Source: Xanthoparmelia taractica (lineage: Eukaryota > Ascomycota > Lecanoromycetes > Lecanorales > Parmeliaceae). From it: a stretch of DNA of 64,000 nucleotides. Below the pieces are notes generated by a model that was given only the letters and a program-made list of their open reading frames with translations, made no database searches and was not told the origin of the DNA. Each line of letters begins with the position of its first letter. Within the stretch, counting starts at the first letter, position 1. Positions 23,455 through 33,673 of this stretch are shown piece by piece. Position numbers and translations under genes: made by a program. The DNA lies in assembly GCA_033085395.1 (NCBI GenBank), contig JANQBS010000115.1, forward strand, positions 56,373 to 120,372. Reading direction: 5' to 3'.

Positions 23455-24183
23455 GATGCGTCTGAGGATATTGATGAGTAGGGGATTTTGTGAAGATGTG
23501 TGAGAGTACTTGATAGAGTGGTAGTTCAGATTGATGGAGGACTGGATGTGGTCAGGGGTAGCATTCATTCATTAGGTGGTGATTAAGGGCGACGCCCTCT
23601 TGAGCGAGAAGGTATTTCGTTTACGCTCTTTCCTCCAATTCATGGTTTTTGGACTTGATGCCCTGTCGCTCATGCATAATGCCTCAATTGGTACTGCAAC
23701 ATCTTTTGGCTAAGTGGTGAAATCGCTTTCTGACAACTCCGAAAATATTGACAGGGACATTAATTGTGCCAAATATCGCTTGTAGGGGTTGAAGAGTAGC
23801 GAGGGAATGTTGTGTAATGTATGAGACCTCGAGCTTGCATGCTACTAACATATGTGCAAGAAAGCGATGTCAGGAGCATTCAGCTGAGCCTTGTGCAAGA
23901 CTCGACACTTATAGAGAAATCACGACCCATACAAATCTCATATCCCGAACAATAATACACACATGACTGTCCTCGGCATGACTAAGTCATGGCATCTTAA
24001 TTCTTTTAGCTCAAAGCCTAGGTGGAGATCTCCTATTCGCGTCCGTCGTGACATGCAGTATATCAAAGACCCAGTCTTTTGGAATATGTTTTGGAGTAAT
24101 GGTGTGAAGACAACATTTGAGGTGCTGAAGAGTAATACAAAATAGAAAGATTGCTCCATAATGCACTTGAGAAGTATCTTCTT
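23455..24183. other. Intergenic gap between convergent genes
   Basis: Lies between the small charged protein (plus) and the cysteine-cluster gene (minus), so both 3' ends fall here. Short overlapping frames at 23,938-24,159 show no domain. No RNA gene or repeat is seen. Confidence 0.5.
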
Positions 24184-25521
24184 TTATCCGACCCCTCGAT
24201 AGCGTGCACTAGAAGGTCCCGCTGCATTCTGGTCTTCTTCATAGAAGTTCTCATACATCTCGGACTCGTACGCACTTGAGTCCTCCTCGGCAGTCATGTC
24301 ATCATTAGAGGTCTCCTCGCCTGGATCCACAGCGTTGGACGCTTTGGCCTTGTGTTTCCACCTTGCTGAAACAACCCCTTTCTTCGACACCCACAATTTG
24401 AGACCCGGTTCCACCTGGTAGCAACAACTGTACTCTTTCACAGAAAGGAGGCAGTTGCTGCAGGGTCGTTGCCTGTCGCAAGGAACTTCGAGGGGAGCAC
24501 CGCGCACACTCTCGCGTCGCACGCATGCCAGGCAGTCCTCGGACACTGGGTTGGAGATTGACATGATTTCATAGTGGCGTTCCACACGCTCATCCTCATC
24601 CTCGCGTCTGCATACCATCTTGCGCATTCTTATGCAAGTTCCGCAAGGAGCTGCTCCATCACAGGCATAGCCACTAGCTTCGCAATGCAGGCATTTATCT
24701 CTATTCGGTTGCGGTTTTTCCTTGTGGCAAACGCGGTTGTGTTTGATGCATGTATCGCATCGTTCTGCACCGTTACACAACAAGCTCTTCCTTCTGCAGG
24801 GCCAGCATCTATCTCCCATCGGAATGCCTTTCAGGTTCTTTTGCTTGGAGCCTTGAGGGCAGCACAATGGCACCTTGTACTGGATACATTTTCCGCAGGG
24901 GCTCTGGCCATCGCACCAGAAACTTTTTTTAAAACACTGATGACATTTTTTCGTGGGATCTTGATCACGGCACTCCTCGTCGCTTGGTTCTGGTGAAATA
25001 TCCTCCTGGTATTCGCACGCATGCTGCCGCTCCTGACAGTTTCCACACTGTGGCCAACGCTGATCACATTTCAGCTCATCTCGAACGCAGCGATCGCAGT
25101 TAACGTTCGGGTCCTGGTGTTCGGCGGAAGTTGGCGGGTCATCCTGAGGGACACAAATGCGGCCCCTTTTGACGCATGTACTGCAATTTGGTTTGGCTTG
25201 ATCACAGACTCTATGCCCTTGAAAACACTGCTGACATTTGACAGATGGATCTTGAGGTATTTTCTTGGGTGTGGCTTTGGGCTTTTGAGAGGCTTTACCT
25301 GCCCTGTGTTGACTGGCGCTCAGATATTCTATTCGTCGTTTCTCGTAGCTGTCAGCCCTGTCAGGTTTCGATTGCTGGTCTTCGTTCCCTTGTATGTCAA
25401 GACGCCTCTTGCCCGAGGATATTGCTGTCCCGAGGTTTTCTGGTGTCCACAAAGACCTTGGTGTTTCATCCCCAGATGCTTCCGCCCTGAAGTGTGATTT
25501 TTCGTTGGTATACCGTCGCAT
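24184..25521 (-). CDS. Protein with six tandem Zn(II)2Cys6-like clusters
   Basis: A single open frame, 445 aa from the first true ATG (25,521). Six cysteine clusters follow one another. Clusters 1 (C96-C123) and 2 (C142-C169) are CX2CX6CX6CX2CX6C. Clusters 3 (C193-C220) and 5 (C277-C304) are CX2CX6CX5CX2CX7C. Cluster 4 (C239-C265) is CX2CX6CX5CX2CX6C. Cluster 6 (C330-C366) is degenerate, with a 14-residue second gap. The spacing matches the fungal Zn2Cys6 binuclear cluster. Classical Zn2Cys6 transcription factors carry one such cluster at the N-terminus plus a linker and a middle homology region; neither is seen here. The N-terminus is basic and disordered, with an RRL/KRR-type nuclear signal. 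The C-terminus is acidic (DDMTAEEDSS, YESEMYENFYEEDQ), possibly an activation tail. DNA binding is plausible but inferred. An upstream exon is possible because a TTTTTGCAG acceptor-like site precedes the ATG. Confidence 0.8.
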   Translation of the reverse strand: MRRYTNEKSHFRAEASGDETPRSLWTPENLGTAISSGKRRLDIQGNEDQQSKPDRADSYEKRRIEYLSASQHRAGKASQKPKATPKKIPQDPSVKCQQCFQGHRVCDQAKPNCSTCVKRGRICVPQDDPPTSAEHQDPNVNCDRCVRDELKCDQRWPQCGNCQERQHACEYQEDISPEPSDEECRDQDPTKKCHQCFKKSFWCDGQSPCGKCIQYKVPLCCPQGSKQKNLKGIPMGDRCWPCRRKSLLCNGAERCDTCIKHNRVCHKEKPQPNRDKCLHCEASGYACDGAAPCGTCIRMRKMVCRREDEDERVERHYEIMSISNPVSEDCLACVRRESVRGAPLEVPCDRQRPCSNCLLSVKEYSCCYQVEPGLKLWVSKKGVVSARWKHKAKASNAVDPGEETSNDDMTAEEDSSAYESEMYENFYEEDQNAAGPSSARYRGVG

Positions 25522-26126
25522 GGACACTGGTCGCTGCAAAAAGAGGTCGAATCTGGCCTTTTAGAACATTTAGGGTCATATATTAAACCAAGAATGCACA
25601 AACAGTGACTTGAGTTTGCAATACTGGGCAACTAAGTTGCATATATACCTAAAACAGAAGAGATTCTTCTACTATATGCAATGCTGCATCTCCCTATACC
25701 ATCTCGTGATCACCGGAACCGAAAGCTCCAGTCCGTGAAAGCAGATCTCCTCGGTCGGACATATTATCGTCCTCTCAGAATGCTCCAACTTACTTGGAGG
25801 GCTGCGGCTCCGAGTTGCTAATCCATTTCCGAAGTGCAAGAGAATGGGTTCCCGGTCGTTTTCGTAGGCACTTGCAGGCAATTACGTGGTTCTCGTACTG
25901 TGAAACGTAATTGGCGATGAAATACTGTGGTGTCTGAGATCGCTTAGGGGTCTGAACTACCTGACATCCAGATCTTCTGAGCGGAGGTTGGGATTTCATT
26001 ATAAATGCTTATCTTCCGATTCGTCCCTCGACTTGCCCCAAGATGCATCTTCAAGCTCCGACGTCTGACTGAGAGCCCAGTAGGAGCAGGGACAAAACCC
26101 TTGATGCGCTGACCGTCAAGACAATC
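25522..26126. other. Intergenic gap, probable divergent promoter region
   Basis: Upstream region of the six-cluster gene (minus) and possibly of the small plus frame at 26,127. No domain-bearing frame, RNA gene or repeat recognised. Confidence 0.45.
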
Positions 26127-26483
26127 ATGTGCAAACAAAACATGGAGGAATGCAAAAAGCTTTTACCGTGTGGAACGGGTACCAAGGATCCTGACAAGGT
26201 CACCAACCACGGACAGAAGAAGGAACGGGACGCCGCTGAGGCTGAAGAAGATGAATCCCAAGAGCGAGTAGAGGAAGATACTACATTATTTCGCGCTTGT
26301 GATGACAGAGAGATCGAAATGAATCGACTGAGAAAGTTTTCCATGAATCTCAAACTTGATAAGCCTATGGCCGGAGACATCACGCCCGTCCGTGCTATAG
26401 GCGCGACAAGAGAGTGTGCTATTAGATCGAAGGCAAGAAGCGAAGCTGCAGAGAGCCGACAGAGAGAGCTATCGGGCTCGTGA
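26127..26483 (+). CDS. Small charged hypothetical protein (doubtful)
   Basis: A 118-codon frame starting MCKQNMEECKKLLPCGTG and continuing with a Glu/Asp/Lys/Arg-rich helical stretch (ERDAAEAEEDESQERVEED). The composition is more protein-like than that of the overlapping minus frame (26,051-26,563), which reads as Ser/Leu-rich shadow. No domain, signal peptide or family is recognised, and no introns are needed. It could be a fragment or an unspliced exon of a longer gene. Confidence 0.3.
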   Translation: MCKQNMEECKKLLPCGTGTKDPDKVTNHGQKKERDAAEAEEDESQERVEEDTTLFRACDDREIEMNRLRKFSMNLKLDKPMAGDITPVRAIGATRECAIRSKARSEAAESRQRELSGS

Positions 26484-26901
26484 ACCTCTCTGTCAGTTGG
26501 TGGACATGCAAGGTGCACAAGGGTATCGGAACATAGAGCGATTATTGATCGGAATTTGTTCATTTGGGAAAGACTACTGAAAAATCTGATGCTCCCTTGG
26601 GAATGTTCCGATATGCGTGGCCAAGGTCGGAAGGTCCTGATATTTTAGTAGTCTGTTTTGAATTGCTGGTCCTGGTCGTTGATCTGTGGTAATTATCCAA
26701 GTATATCATTGGGGGAATTTAACTTACATTAGGGCTGACCGAGAACAATCTTAGCCTCAAATGTATGTTTCACCTACAAGCGTATCATTGTGATGCCCGG
26801 TGATACAAGCTCGGAGCTGTTGAAGACCCACACTACGCTGGGATCCTTCCACTCTCGCTTTCTCTTCCGTAACCTCAATCTCACCCTCTTACACTGCCAG
26901 G
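26484..26901. other. Intergenic gap
   Basis: Nothing recognised apart from a CT-rich leader (about 26,850-26,900) ahead of the decayed SnoaL-like gene. Confidence 0.45.
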
Positions 26902-27417
26902 ATGCCTTCCCCTATCCAAAAGTCTAACAGATCGAAGAAAATTCGCCAGACGTCCCTTCCTAAGCAATTTCAATAGCTACCTCGTCGTCCCCATAGATAT
27001 AACTGTCGTGGGTCAAGACTTCCACATCGCAGGTAACCACAAGACCGCGCAAAGCTTTCATGACGAGGTCTATGCTCGCCTTACTGCGGTGATAAAGCCC
27101 GACACGCTCAAAGTCGAGGTCTTGCGTGTTATTGGAGGCGACAAATCGGCTTGGGCTGCTGTAGAGTCGTTGGCTACTGCCACGACTAGATATGGTGAGT
27201 GACGAGCAATGTACAAGGCCTCCCTACACTCCTGGGTTCAGCTTCTTCTAATCTGTACGCGGTTATCCGTATTGACAATCCCTGGCATAAAGAACTTGTG
27301 GACTTGGTGCTGTTCAATTCGCAGGGGAAGATTGCTCAGATAAAGGAGTGCTCTGACACCGGGCATATCCATGCGCATGTCAAAGAGCATGAGAGCAAGA
27401 CTAAGGAGGGGAAGTAA
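26902..27417 (+). pseudogene. SnoaL-like/NTF2-fold protein, decayed
   Basis: Fragments in order spell a SnoaL-like polyketide-cyclase-fold protein: MPSPIQ at the start, then IDITVVGQDFHIAG, SFHDEVYARL, SAWAAVESLATATT, ELVDLVLFNSQGKIAQIKE and TGHIHAHVKEHESK at the end. After about 24 codons the first frame reaches a stop (TTT CAA TAG). The family-like frame resumes one base over, so a frameshift separates them. A GTGAGT donor follows ...TTRYG, but the base expected to form the acceptor before PWHKELVDLV is missing. The nearest usable AG adds about 12 residues that do not look family-like. The frameshift plus the lost acceptor suggest a recently decayed gene. Alternatively, an unusual splice form might still yield a protein. 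Confidence 0.6.
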
Positions 27418-27749
27418 TGTCAAGTTTTCTCTAAACAACATCAGTAACGGAAGTGGTAGTAATCCAACATCACTACCACATGTGGTTGTGGTTTGCGTTG
27501 TCGATCGTTCTTCAAAAATCATCTGGGTCTTAGCGTATAGGCTCATCAAATCAGCGACGCACACATGGTCTGCACCCCGCACTTCCACAAAACCTGCATA
27601 ATCAAGCACTCTTCAGGATATTGGTGGGGTCCGGCCCTGATTTCATGTCCTGGCACAAGACCGCAGGAAAACTGCCACCACGCTCCGCATTCATTTTTGC
27701 GACCTGAGAGTTGGCTTAGTCGCTGTAGCTGTCTTGTAGGATTGGACCA
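27418..27749. other. Short intergenic gap
   Basis: Between the SnoaL-like relic and the coiled-coil gene. No domain-bearing frame is seen; presumably the promoter of the latter. Confidence 0.4.
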
Positions 27750-28700
27750 ATGATGGACAGAGCAGGTGGAACACACGAGCTTTCGGCTTCCACATCGGTA
27801 CGGGAGATTAGACGCTATTCAGCTGGCCAGCAATGGGAAAAACTTGAGCAGAAACGACGGGAGGTGGAGAGCCAAGAATTCGAAGCCCAAAGGGCTGCAG
27901 CAGCTCGAGCAGTGCAAGAACAAATTGGAGGTAGTTTTCAGACCCTAAAGTCCGTCAGCGACGCTCTTCCGGTCGGTGGGCCGCAGCAATTCCAAGGCCC
28001 ATACCCGAGCTTCGGTAGACGCCAAAGGGACGATGTGTCAGAGCTAGAAGCCCCGTGGAGCCCCCCTCCAAGGTACCAGCAGCAAGCACTTTCTACTCCT
28101 CCTGCCTCCGACAGCGAGATATCCGATGTGGGCGACCACGAACAAATCACAGAGCTGCAAAAGGAGGTGGCATGCAAGGAGAGCTGTATTAAAACGCTTG
28201 AATGCGAGCTAGGAGTTGAGAGGAACAAGAGGCGACGTCTCCAGGCTGAGCGCCATGAAGCGGTGGATGCACAGCGGAGAGCAGAAAACGATTTTTACAA
28301 ACTGAAAAGGCAAGTGGCGAATCTCGACGAGCTACTCGCTGGATCGATTGAAAGGGAAAAAGAATTGGAAAGCGAACTAGACGCTGCCAGACAAGAGATC
28401 ACCGAGCTAAAGAGGCAACTATATGAAGAGCAGTGCAGCTATGAAAATGAAATCAGGGCACGAGAGATGCGTGAAAGGCGAATCGTGCAGCAAGTCGAGG
28501 ATACACGTTGCGCGCTGAAGGGCGAGAAACAGTGTAAGAAAAGCCCGGAAAGTGAAGTTGCTGATTAGAAGGGACGAGCTAACACACTTCCAGTGGATGG
28601 GTCAAGTCGAGCTCGAAGGTCAACCAAAAGCACGTCGGGGCATGCATATGTTAGCATACCGAAAGGTGGGAATCGTCGGAAGGTCTTGGTTTTGTCTTGA
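27750..28700 (+). CDS. Coiled-coil protein of unknown function
   Basis: Two exons, 27750-28533 and 28594-28700 (296 aa). The intron has a GTAAGA donor, a GCTAAC branch site and a TTCCAG acceptor. Splicing replaces a premature stop with a basic C-terminus (DGSSRARRSTKSTSG...NRRKVLVLS). Residues about 25-65 and about 130-260 are rich in Glu/Lys/Arg/Gln with heptad-like Leu/Ile spacing (ITELQKEVACKESCIKTLE; LKRQVANLDELLAGSIE), predicting a long coiled coil. A Pro-rich linker lies between them. No motor, kinase or DNA-binding domain is seen. It probably works as a dimer or scaffold, but no family is recognised. The splice signals are strong, so the model is likely right even though the function is unknown. 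Confidence 0.7.
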
Positions 28701-29432
28701 AGGAAACCGATCTTGCGCTTTGTTTGTTTTTTATTCCACTGGATTTCAGCTTTTACAACTTGGTCTTGCAATTTCGCGATGGGGTTGGCTGGATAGGCGA
28801 TTTATGCCACGCGATCTTGGTTTAATTACGAGAGAAGTCAGCTACTAGCCTGCTTACTCATGACATTAATGATAAATGCGTTCTGCTTCCTGCACAGGGA
28901 ACGATAGCAGAATGCCGTTGGGATGCAACAAGTGATATAAATGTCGCTGGGGTCTGCAGGCCTTGTAAGCTAAAGGTCATGAGTGGCCGGTGTAACATAT
29001 ATGTCATCCATGAAAGCCTGCTAGCTGTAAGAAATCAAGCAAAAGCCAAGTATAAAGCAGAGAAGAGCGAACCTCGGTTGCCATTGGTATCCTAATGCGT
29101 ATAAATCTTCAACCACCGTCTTGTTGCGCCCAGTATGCGCCCGACAAATTGATATACCGTGGTCATCCGTGAAGAGAAATTCTGAGTACACCTCCTTCTC
29201 CTGAAATCAAACGTTAATCCTTACGCAGTATCAGACACACAAATCGCGCACTGCACCAATCGGTGCGCCATCTGAAAGCCTAGAAGATCGGAATGACCTA
29301 ACCATAGGTCGAACTGGACGATGAAGAGATGCAATATGTGCTATACCATGATGAATCTTCCTAGGCTGAAAGCTCAACCCTCTTCTTCCTCTCATTTTGT
29401 CCTGTCATCTCAGCCCTCTGCTCCTCTCTGTC
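28701..29432. other. Intergenic gap between convergent genes
   Basis: 3' ends of the coiled-coil gene (plus) and the surface-protein gene (minus) meet here. A short plus frame near 28,950 contains VCRPCKLKV, which recalls the start of a Zn2Cys6 cluster, but the pattern does not continue. No gene is called. Confidence 0.45.
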
Positions 29433-30415
29433 TTATCCTATCAGCTCATGCAGCCCATCAAGATGTGCCCCATCCACGGGACGGTCTGATCTAGCGTCCG
29501 TCTTTCTCTGCACATCATGTGCCGCTAATTCCGTATCCTCGACCCTGATTGCCTCGGACTTTGGCCCGAAATTCCCTGACCGCTTACTTCGTGCTCGTCG
29601 AAACAGGCAGTACGATATGACAGCGCCTAAAATGCCCACAGCGCCCAGAGCGCTAGTAGTCCCAATGATAGCTTTTCCCCTGGGGCCAATAGCAGTTATT
29701 GTCGTCGACGCCTGTGCTGGATTTGGTGTGTTCGTTGGAGTAGGCTGTTGGGATGATGATGGTGGTATGTCATTTTGTGGTTGAGTCTGTACGGGCAGAA
29801 GCGTAGATGCATACGACATAAGTGTGCTTTTGGAAGTAGAAAGAGTGCTCCTCAATGAACTACTTGTTGTGGTTGGTATTGAGTAGCCCGCATCTTCGTA
29901 GTATGTACTCCACGCCTCTGCAATGGTCGGTATTGTCGCATCGTTATGATACTTAATCTCTTTGATTCCTTTGCCATTGAGGCAGCAGGTTTCGTTGCCC
30001 GAGTTCATACATAATGTTCCATCGCCGCAGTTGGTAGTGTTTTGTCTGTAATCAAACCAGTTCCACACAGTAGGGTCTGTGTGCGATACCATAAGCAGTT
30101 CTTCCGATATTTGGACACGCAGCATGAAAAGTAGCAGGATGTTATACCTCGAAGGAAAGGAAATGGACAAGCAGGGTCATTGCCTGTTTTGTCAGTACAG
30201 CCTCCTACTCTTTCAAAGGTATCGCCAACTGCCCCCCCATGACAGTGGAGATTTGTCACGCACATGCCTCCCGGGGGGCAGCATGCACTGACGTTGGCAG
30301 AGGGGTCACAAGGGATCTGGGAAGCGGGGTCACCATTGATAGAGTAACAAGGCTTCAACTGAGCAGAACAAATTGCCGTCAAGGAGACGATTAGTGAGGA
30401 CAAGGAAAAGCGCAT
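29433..30415 (-). CDS. Secreted/single-pass cysteine-rich surface protein
   Basis: Two exons, 30148-30415 and 29433-30100 (311 aa). The 47-bp intron (GTATAA...CGGAAG) is supported because it joins two cysteine-rich parts in frame. The N-terminus MRFSLSSLIVSLTAICSA is a clear signal peptide, with cleavage likely before QLKPCYS. The ectodomain has about a dozen cysteines (DPSANVSACCPPGGMCV; NCGDGTLCMNSGNETCC). It is followed by a Ser/Thr/Pro-rich stalk, a transmembrane helix (AIIGTTSALGAVGILGAVIS), a basic stop-transfer (FRRARSKR) and a cytosolic tail of about 50 residues. This layout is common among fungal-specific surface proteins thought to act as sensors or adhesins. Ligand and function are unknown. 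Confidence 0.8.
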
Positions 30416-30925
30416 TGCATCGAAGTAGACAGTACTGCGTATAAAAGGAGCGAAAGAGCAACAGGGTAATCAACAAGAAACCACGACAGATGTCTGCAGT
30501 ACTATCTGTCCAAATAAGCCAGTAAATTACAATATGGCAATGCAAGGCAGTGAGATTGTCTGAGCCAATGCGCTGCAGTGGCTGAGGCATTAATTGGACT
30601 GTGCCTTTATAGAAGCTTATATTGAAACGCAGCACACCTATAATGTCCGCACAGCCGGAAGGATTTGAAATGCTTTGATGATGCATATGTCGTAGCCAGA
30701 TACGATTGTGGCCTTTAGCAGCCAAGAGTAAAAGCTGCACGAAATGTACTTGTACTTTATTTTATATAACGGCACTAGTGTCGTATTTTTTCAGTGTCTC
30801 AAAAATGAAGCCACCATTACTTTCGTCAATCAAAATGGCAAAAGAGAAAGCCCCCAACCAAAACTTGCAACCGCAAGTTGTCAGTAATACCGGGATGCAG
30901 ACCTTGAGTCTGGTCGGGGCATTGT
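30416..30925. other. Intergenic gap
   Basis: Promoter side of the surface-protein gene (minus). No other feature is recognised. Confidence 0.45.
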
Positions 30926-32525
30926 ATGCCAATAGATCACCCCCATTTACCAAAAACCGCCTTCACCAACACAAGGGACATCAAGGCAATTGTACCTTAT
31001 GTGTGCCTGGAGGACGCCGATGGCGGACCGTTTCTGGCATATTCCATTAGGTATGGGATCCTTCATGCCTTGCCATTCATACCTTGCCATTGGATGGGAA
31101 TATTGCTGGACTTTCCCCGTACTGTGAGCAAACATATCCAACACCAAAGCATGAGCAAGAGGACCTTCTCCAGCGATGCCTGCTTTTCCAATTCATAAAT
31201 GAGATATTAGGCGATCTGTAGAAGCCTGAGGATCTCATAGGCACCATCGCAACCGGTGAAGGCGAGACCAAAGTTGTCCTAACGTCAACTCGTTGGAAAC
31301 ATTCGATAAGTGGATTGCAGATATCCACGCCAGCCGCGTAAACCCTCGTCACTCTTACGAGCACCTCGCGGAATTTCTCCGTTTGCCTTTCGCTACGATT
31401 CATTGAGCCGGTCCAGTATTTGATTCGTCAATTACTTCGCTGGGGGAATTATTCACGCTTGCTGTTAATGAAGCTTACGATACTGCGAGGGACAACAAAC
31501 GCCCAAATGCCTGCTCTCCACCTGTAGACTACGAGTATTTTAAGATTACTCTCATGTCATTTGGTTGATACCCAAGTCATGGGAAAGTAATCTTCGATAC
31601 TATTTTGTGCCTACAGACCTTGTACTTCCTCACATTTCTCGGTCAGCCGGGTAGCATCGGAGATGTGACAGTGATCAGTGCGTCGCTTACCAGAACGATC
31701 CTACAACATATAAGACTGGCCATAGCATGCTATAACGTGAGCACCTCCCAATCGACACGAGCCGCTTCACTGAAATCCTGGAAAGTGGATTTTGCCTCTA
31801 GTTCGTATCCAGAAAGGCCATACGTTGGACGATCTTTCCGTTGAACTGGTGCCCTCTCAATCAACGTCTCATTACATCGCCTTATCTCATGTCGGGGCAG
31901 ACGGCTTGGGAAGTCCCTCCGTCCAGCATGAATTCCCCGGCTTCGGACATTGCTGGAAAGCGCACTCGCAGCACAACACCTCCGACTCGCTCTTTGTCCT
32001 GAGACGAAGCAATCAACATAATTCATCTCGTAGTTAAATCCTCTCAAGCATGCAAATTGAGCATTGGTCGAGAAGGGCTAAACACAGATGTTACCGCCTA
32101 GGTTGTAAAAGTTTGCGAGTGTCTCTTACGAAGTTGACAAGGATCATCATGGAGAGCTTGGATCTATTCATGCTATTCTGCTCATTCACCATGCTCGTAT
32201 CGGATTTTTGAAAACCTGTTGTGGGTTTCCTCTCCTACAGACGAGCCAATTCAGAGTGGGCACCTGCAATACTAAGAAACCTCAGGCGTACGAGCTTAAT
32301 TGGCGTACTTTACCTGCTACAGCCTGTCAATTGCCCATTGCCCACCTGGGATCCCATCCCACGCCTTGACTGTAATTCACCAAGAAGGCGGGTTTCACTG
32401 TCGTGGCATGGATGGAAAATGATAGGTCGTTGATGGCCGGCTTTCGGCTGAACGTTTTCCTTTCTTCGCCCCAAAATTACTATGTACAATTTATGCAAAG
32501 AGAGCACAACCTTTAGATCATGCAC
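30926..32525 (+). pseudogene. HET-domain protein, heavily disrupted
   Basis: Family-like fragments occur in the expected order but in different frames and interrupted by stops. They are: PYVCLEDADGGPFLAYSIRYG (about 30,985-31,050, cut short here to its core), then EQEDLLQRCLLFQFINEILGD ending in TAG near 31,217 (first 20 residues belong together), then TIATGEGETKVVLTST. A one-base frame change then leads to WIADIHASRVNPRHSYEHL, followed by a TGA, then SLGELFTLAVNEAYD, then PPVDYEYFKITLMSFG ending in TGA. Past about 31,790 come VRIQKGHTLDDLSVEL and SHYIALSHVGADGLG, the signature HET motif with the usual Trp after SHV changed to Gly. HET proteins mediate cell death in fungal non-self recognition. 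At least three stops and one frameshift make a functional product very unlikely. Boundaries are approximate. Confidence 0.7.
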
Positions 32526-33673
32526 ATGAAGTCAGCTTTTCATGATCCTCATTTAATAGCCAAGGTGAAGAGTAAGCGACAGGTCGCAATCGGAGTTCTC
32601 GTTCAGGCGCACTCTTGACGAGAGAGACATCTATATGTCCAATCTCAGTTACATGTCAACATTGCACTCGTACAAAAGTCTGTGTGAAATCTTGTTCGAA
32701 ACAGTAAATGAGTGTGCGAAACAGGTCTCTCAAAATTTATCAGCAATACGAAGAGCAACAAACTCCGATGGGCTGCAGAAGTCAATGACGAAAGTTCTCC
32801 ACAGGATAAGTGGGTTCGGAAAGTACTGGAGCAAGAGATCGCGATGCAGGATACTAATGCAGATGTGGCAGCTACTAGGGGGCCTTCTCGAATCAAGGCA
32901 TTATGCTGACTTAGAGCCTTATCGCAATCATGACTGCAGGGCGGTTATGGCTGCCTGCCTAGGAGTGAGAACAGCGGAGTCACAAAAGTGGTGCTTCGAT
33001 TGACTGAATGGAAGATGCGGAACGGGGCGAGAATTGAAAGGAGAAAGAGTGTAGGAATAGGGATCCCTCGGTAAGGCAGCTCGTACTTGTACTTGGTAGA
33101 AGCTCATGATTGCATGGCTAAAAATAGCGCGCGTTCTCGCTCGTGCGCTAAAAGCGGTCATTCGGCAATGCTACTTCTTCATTCGTACACGTTGCCACGA
33201 AAAAAGAAGAAGATCAATAGTTCATATGATTCAATAGTGTAAAATCCTTGGTTCCGACTGCTGACCTGCATATGCACCTCGTACAAGCTTTTCATCTTTC
33301 ATGCAGATTTCACTCTTCTCCTCAAATCAATATTCAAATCCACCCCCCACGGTTCAACTCGGTCGTGGCAGTGATCAGCGGAGAATAGCATCCTTTGGAG
33401 TGTCTTCGGACGGCATCGACCGATTGGATATAAAAAGTCTTCCAATAGAGCGCTTGTCATGCGAGTCGTTTACTTGAAGTACCAGCAAAGGTCTTGTCAG
33501 CGGTCTTTGCAGCGGTCTCGACCTAATTTTGGGTATGATATTCCCTCACTCCCCACATGGATAATTCTTCAATCTATATCTGCTGTTTTCTTTATTTCTA
33601 CGTTAATACCGCCTTTCATACTTCTTAAGTACCAAGTACCATGACCCTCCACTTCCTTGCTAAGGGTAAAACC
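32526..33673. other. Intergenic gap between HET relic and peroxidase
   Basis: A short frame around 32,712-32,909 reads RWAAEVNDESSPQDKWVRKV, which looks protein-like but breaks off. It may be another relic. The last 300 bp form the peroxidase promoter. No RNA gene or repeat is seen. Confidence 0.4.
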
